From positions 4,354,501 to 4,418,500 of the forward strand of contig NZ_MEHJ01000001.1 of the NCBI RefSeq assembly GCF_001746415.1: a stretch of 64,000 nucleotides of DNA. Direction: 5' to 3'. The translations under genes and the position numbers were made by a program. The stretch is from Streptomyces agglomeratus (GTDB lineage Bacteria > Actinomycetota > Actinomycetes > Streptomycetales > Streptomycetaceae). Below are positions 60,653 to 64,000 of this stretch, one piece after another. Within the stretch, counting starts at the first letter, position 1; every line of letters begins with the position of its first letter. The notes below the pieces were generated by a model. The model saw nothing but the letters and a program-made list of their open reading frames with translations. It was not told where the DNA came from and did no database searches.

Positions 60653-60684
60653 ACGGGCCACCCCGCAAAAGGGGAGTGGCCCGT
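60653..60684. terminator. Terminator after murP
   Basis: ACGGGCCACCCC (60653-60664) pairs with GGGGAGTGGCCCGT (60671-60684) with one extra base. It follows the murP stop leftward. Confidence 0.8.
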
Positions 60685-60707
60685 GTGAATTGTGGTGATG
60701 ATGTGAG

Positions 60708-62294
60708 TCAGAGCGCGGCGGGTTCCTTCTCCGGGGCGGTGGGCGGGGAAGCGGGGCCGGTGGCGGTGGTGGTGGCCGCGTCCGCGCCGGGGGACGGGGC
60801 GTCCGCGTTCAGGTCGGCCAGCATCTGCTTGCTGAAGCCGAAGAAGTACGTGGCCAGGAAGCCGGCGACGTAACCGGCGACCAGCCCTGCCGCGTACACC
60901 GCGATCATCACGCCCATGCCCTGGTTGCCGGCCAGGAGGGGGAACAGGGCCCAGCCGGACGGGCCGATGGCCGTGGAACCGACCGAGTCGCCGAGCTGGT
61001 TGAACAGGCCGACGAAGCCTCCGCCGAAGGCGCCGCCCACGCAGGCGGTGATGAACGGGCGGCCGAGGGGCAGCGAGACGCCGTAGATGAGCGGCTCGCC
61101 CACGCCCAGGAAACCGGCCGGGAGCGCGGACTTGATGGTGCGTCGGACCGAGCCGTTGCGGGGGAGGCGGAGGTAGACCGCGACGGCCGCGCCGACCTGG
61201 CCCGCTCCCGCCATGGCGAGGATCGGGAGGAGGACGGTGAAGCCCTGCTGCTCGATCAGGGTGGTGTGGATGGGGATGAGGGCCTGGTGCAGGCCCAGCA
61301 TGACGAGCGGCAGGAACAGGCCGCCGAGCACGAACCCGGCCGCCGCGCCGCCGGTGGCCAGTAGCCGGTCGGAAAGGTCACCGATGGCGGCGGAGACCTC
61401 ACCGGCGACGAACATCAGGCCGTAGACGGTGACGAGGCCCGCGACCAGGACGGTGAGGGTCGGGGTGACGAGGACGTCCAGGGCCTCCGGGACCCACCGG
61501 CGGCACCATTTCTCGACGTACACCGCGAGGACCGCCGCGCCGAGCGCGCCGAGCACGCCGCCCTGGCCGGGCGACAGCGTCTGACCGAAGGCGTCGACCT
61601 TGGCGACGCCCGGGAACACGATGATGGCGGCGACCGCGCCGCCCAGGATCGGCGTACCGCCGAACTCCTTCGCCGTGTTGAGGCCGACGAAGACGGCGAT
61701 CAGGGCCATGAAGCCGGTCGCGACGGCGGCGAGCGCGGGGGTGACGGCGGGGAGCCACCCGAGGTTGACCATCAGGCCGTTGAGACCGGCGATGATGCCG
61801 CAGCCGATGAGGGCGGGGATGAGCGGGACGAAGATGTTCGCGATCCTGCGCAGGAAGAGCTTGACGGGGGTGGCGTTCCTCGCCTTGCGCTCGGCCTTGA
61901 TGGCGGCGCCCTGGGCGGCGAGTTCGTCGGCGGTGAGGGGGATGGGGGAGGGGGAGGCGGGCCCCTGGGAGGGCGCGGGGCCGGCCGCTCCGGGGGTGGC
62001 CGTTTCAGGGATGGCCGTTTCGGGGGTGGCCGCTCGTTCCGCGGCGACCAGGGCCTCGAACTCCGGGGTGACGCGGGCGACCGTACCGGGCCCGAGGACG
62101 ATCTGGTACGTCGCGTCCTCGACCACGCCCAGTACGGCGGGAAGGGCCTTGAGCCGCTCGTCTTGGACGAGGGCACGGTCGCGCAGACCCAGCCGGAGGC
62201 GGGTCATGCAGTGGGCGATGGAGGTGATGTTCCCCGCGCCTCCGACGAGGGGAAGGATCGCGGCGGCGGTGGCGCGGTTCTTGTTCTCTGTCAT
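60708..62294 (-). CDS. murP: PTS EIIBC permease, N-acetylmuramic acid type
   Basis: A 528-residue fused PTS protein. The EIIB domain is N-terminal with the phosphorylated Cys29 in NITSIAHCMTRLRLGLRD; a Pro/Ala/Thr-rich linker (about residues 90-130, encoded by short GGTGGCCG repeats) joins it to an EIIC domain of about ten membrane segments (IFVPLIPALIGCGIIAGLNG, GFLGVGEPLIYGVSLPLGRP). No EIIA domain is present, as in E. coli MurP, which borrows EIIA-Glc. The murQ and RpiR genes upstream on the same strand identify MurNAc as the likely substrate, a cell-wall recycling sugar. Confidence 0.88.
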   Translation of the reverse strand: MTENKNRATAAAILPLVGGAGNITSIAHCMTRLRLGLRDRALVQDERLKALPAVLGVVEDATYQIVLGPGTVARVTPEFEALVAAERAATPETAIPETATPGAAGPAPSQGPASPSPIPLTADELAAQGAAIKAERKARNATPVKLFLRRIANIFVPLIPALIGCGIIAGLNGLMVNLGWLPAVTPALAAVATGFMALIAVFVGLNTAKEFGGTPILGGAVAAIIVFPGVAKVDAFGQTLSPGQGGVLGALGAAVLAVYVEKWCRRWVPEALDVLVTPTLTVLVAGLVTVYGLMFVAGEVSAAIGDLSDRLLATGGAAAGFVLGGLFLPLVMLGLHQALIPIHTTLIEQQGFTVLLPILAMAGAGQVGAAVAVYLRLPRNGSVRRTIKSALPAGFLGVGEPLIYGVSLPLGRPFITACVGGAFGGGFVGLFNQLGDSVGSTAIGPSGWALFPLLAGNQGMGVMIAVYAAGLVAGYVAGFLATYFFGFSKQMLADLNADAPSPGADAATTTATGPASPPTAPEKEPAAL

Positions 62295-62334
62295 GGTGCG
62301 TGGTGCCTTACTGTGCGGGGGTGGTGCGTCCAGT

Positions 62335-63297
62335 TCAGGCCGTACGGGCGGCCGCGGCCTGGAGCGCCACGCGCAAGTGCCCCTGCGCTTCGTTGAGCAG
62401 AGCGGCCGCGGTGGGGCCGTCGACGGACCCGAGGAGCACCAGGATGGCGTTCTTCACCTCTCCGCCGGTGGCGGCGAGCGCGGCTTCGATGTCCGTGTCG
62501 GGGGCGCCCGTCGCCAGCGCGACGATGCGGCGCGAGCGGGCGCGCAGCTTCTCGTTGGAGGCGCGTACGTCGACCATCAGATTTCCGTACGTCTTGCCGA
62601 GCCGGATCATCGTGATGGTCGAGATCATGTTGAGGACGAGCTTCTGGGCCGTGCCCGCCTTGAGCCGGGTCGAGCCGGTGAGGAGTTCGGGTCCGACGAC
62701 GATCTCCAGGCCGTGCTCGGCGGCCGCGCCCAGCGCGCTGTCCGCGTTGCAGGACAGGCCGAGGGTGAGGGCGCCGAGGGCGCGGGCGTGTTCGACGGCG
62801 CCGACCGCGTACGGGGTGCGGCCGGAGGCGGATACGCCGACGACGGTGTCGTCGGCGGTCAGACCGAGTCGGTCCAGGTCCTCGGCCGCCAGCTCCCTTG
62901 AGTCCTCCGCGCCCTCGACCGCCTTAATCATCGCGGTCGGTCCGCCGGCGATCAGGCCGACGACCTGGGCGGGGTCGGTGTTGAAGGTCGGCGGGCACTC
63001 GCTCGCGTCGAGCACGCCGAGCCGCCCCGCCGTGCCGGCGCCCGCGTAGATCAGCCTCCCGCCCCGGGCCATCCGCTCGGCGGTGGCGTCGATGGCGGCG
63101 GCGATCTCCGGGAGCCGGGCGGCGACGGCCTGGGGGACGGTGCGGTCCTCGCCGTTCATGATGCGGGCGATGTCGGCCGTGGGGAGCTGGTCGATCTCGG
63201 CGAGCTCGGGGCGGAACGCCTCGGTGGTCAAGGTGGCGAGCTGGGCGCGCAGTGCGCCGTACGTGGCGGAGGGCGTGTTCGCGCGGGTCGAGGTCAT
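62335..63297 (-). CDS. murQ: N-acetylmuramic acid 6-phosphate etherase
   Basis: A 320-residue SIS-domain lyase that cleaves the lactyl ether of MurNAc-6-P to GlcNAc-6-P and lactate. The family signature YAGAGTAGRLGVLDASECPP is near residues 85-104, with the catalytic Glu following, and GVSASGRTPYAVGAVEHARA is the SIS substrate motif. Product GlcNAc-6-P would enter the NagA pathway encoded at 42 kb. It lies 40 bases upstream of murP. Start ATG follows AGCCGCACTCCTC-type sequence on the minus strand (CTCATGAC). Confidence 0.95.
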   Translation of the reverse strand: MTSTRANTPSATYGALRAQLATLTTEAFRPELAEIDQLPTADIARIMNGEDRTVPQAVAARLPEIAAAIDATAERMARGGRLIYAGAGTAGRLGVLDASECPPTFNTDPAQVVGLIAGGPTAMIKAVEGAEDSRELAAEDLDRLGLTADDTVVGVSASGRTPYAVGAVEHARALGALTLGLSCNADSALGAAAEHGLEIVVGPELLTGSTRLKAGTAQKLVLNMISTITMIRLGKTYGNLMVDVRASNEKLRARSRRIVALATGAPDTDIEAALAATGGEVKNAILVLLGSVDGPTAAALLNEAQGHLRVALQAAAARTA

Positions 63298-63397
63298 GAG
63301 GAGTGCGGCTCTTTCTCGTCGTACGACTGCGGGAGTGGCTGTGCGCTGCGGGCGTGGCCGCTGTGCTGTGGGCCGCGCGGCGTTTGCCCGCCGGCGG

Positions 63398-64000
63398 CTA
63401 ACGGTTGCTGCTGCGGGGCGCGTGGCGGTGGGCGAGCGCCTCGTAGGAGGCGGCGAGGGCGGGGGCGGCTGTCTCGTACGTACGCTGCGCCACGCCTATG
63501 AACAGGCAGTCGACGACGAGGAGTTGGCTCGTACGGCTCGACATGGCGGCCGGGCGCAGTTCGCTCTCGCGGGCGGTCGACGTGGTCAGGACGTGGTCGG
63601 CGTACTGCGACACGGGCCCGTCCGGGCGGCCCGTGATCGCCACCGTGGTGGCCCCCCGGTCGAAGGCGACGCGCAGCGGCTCGATGGCGTCACCGGTCGA
63701 GCCGGAGTGCGTGATGGCTATCGCCACGTCGCCGGAGCGGAGCTGGACGGCGTTGGTGACGGCGAGGTGCGGGTCGGTGTGCGCGTGCGCGATGAGGCCG
63801 ATGCGCAGGAGTTTCTGGGCGAGGTCCATGCCGACGAGGGAGGAGGCGCCGACCCCGTAGATGTCGATGCGGCGGGCCGCGGCGAGCGCGGTGACGGCCG
63901 CGCCCAGCTGGACGGTGTCGAGGCCGGCGGCGGTGTCGGCGAGGGTCTGCTGCTCGTCGTACGCCAGCTTCGCCACGACGTCCGCGATCGGGTCGTCGAC
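63398..64000 (-). CDS. RpiR/MurR-family regulator, truncated by the window end
   Basis: Only the C-terminal ~200 residues lie inside the window; the frame is open to base 64000. The SIS sugar-phosphate-binding domain is clear (IDIYGVGASSLVGMDLAQKL, VAIAITHSGSTGDAIEPLRV, AFDRGATTVAITGRPDGPVS). RpiR members have an N-terminal helix-turn-helix that would be off the right edge. Its place upstream of murQ-murP suggests it senses MurNAc-6-P and controls that operon, as MurR does. The 100-base gap before murQ shows no obvious feature. Confidence 0.9.
   Translation of the reverse strand, partial: VDDPIADVVAKLAYDEQQTLADTAAGLDTVQLGAAVTALAAARRIDIYGVGASSLVGMDLAQKLLRIGLIAHAHTDPHLAVTNAVQLRSGDVAIAITHSGSTGDAIEPLRVAFDRGATTVAITGRPDGPVSQYADHVLTTSTARESELRPAAMSSRTSQLLVVDCLFIGVAQRTYETAAPALAASYEALAHRHAPRSSNR

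Noticed and set aside
57865..60873. Plus-strand frame of 1,002 codons
   Set aside because: Antisense to the two Ig-like genes; lacks a start signal or any domain.

Overview
The window is a stretch of very GC-rich (about 70% or more) chromosomal DNA from a Streptomyces species. Evidence: extreme third-position GC, GTG starts and leaderless starts, Tat and lipoprotein exports, and a gene order I recognise from the Streptomyces core (gpmA, phoU/phoRP, carD, ispDF, cysS, rlmB, msiK, a tRNA-Thr, cdgB, nagA/nagK, otsA/otsB, groEL2, murQ). I see no rRNA, CRISPR array, insertion sequence or prophage.

Layout. 1-3.8 kb: a small secreted protein, a Tat-exported beta-helix protein and an MFS exporter. 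3.9-8.5 kb: gpmA, a small acidic protein, a Cys-rich mini-protein and the phosphate regulon core (phoU divergent from phoR-phoP, with a PHO box between). 8.5-16.5 kb: a lipoprotein, carD, the isoprenoid genes ispD-ispF, cysS, rlmB and a DoxX membrane protein. 16.7-19.5 kb: a sugar nucleotidyltransferase, a small secreted protein, the multi-sugar ABC ATPase msiK and tRNA-Thr(TGT). 19.6-29.9 kb: accessory-like genes. These are two FG-GAP secreted proteins (one broken by an in-frame stop), a PuuB-like FAD oxidase divergent from a spermidine-acetyltransferase-like GNAT, a dehalogenase-like hydrolase behind two copies of a palindromic operator, two oxidoreductases and a pentapeptide protein. 30-34.4 kb: a SenS/SenR/HbpS-type heme/redox sensing system and an M1 peptidase with a one-base frameshift. 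34.8-40 kb: TerD, an ArfB-like rescue factor, a flavin reductase, the diguanylate cyclase cdgB and a membrane-anchored carbohydrate-binding protein. 40-45.6 kb: an amino-sugar block (aldolase, hexose-phosphate kinase, nagA, nagK, sugar-binding lipoprotein) with two DasR-type sites. 45.7-54.1 kb: DUF3263, trehalose synthesis (otsB/otsA), gpgS, a SAM-I riboswitch in front of a threonine-synthase-like gene fused in one operon to a ThiS/MoaD-like sulfur carrier, a cold-shock gene and groEL behind a CIRCE array. 54.1-60.6 kb: a subtilase with a doubtful N-terminus, an XRE/DUF397 regulatory cluster and two tandem Ig-like secreted paralogues. 60.7-64 kb: a MurNAc PTS permease, murQ and a truncated RpiR regulator running off the end.

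How the parts work together. Sugar and cell-wall recycling recurs: NagK/NagA, the sugar-binding protein energised presumably by MsiK, MurP/MurQ with an RpiR regulator, and DasR sites. Stress protection recurs too: OtsA/OtsB, GpgS, cold-shock protein, GroEL, HbpS/SenRS and TerD. The most promising new system is the SAM-riboswitch, ThrC-like and sulfur-carrier operon at 49.75-51.46 kb, which looks like a thiocarboxylate-dependent sulfur-assimilation (homocysteine) route rather than ordinary threonine synthesis. At least two genes are disrupted by single-base events (24,647 and about 34,110), which could be real decay or sequence error.
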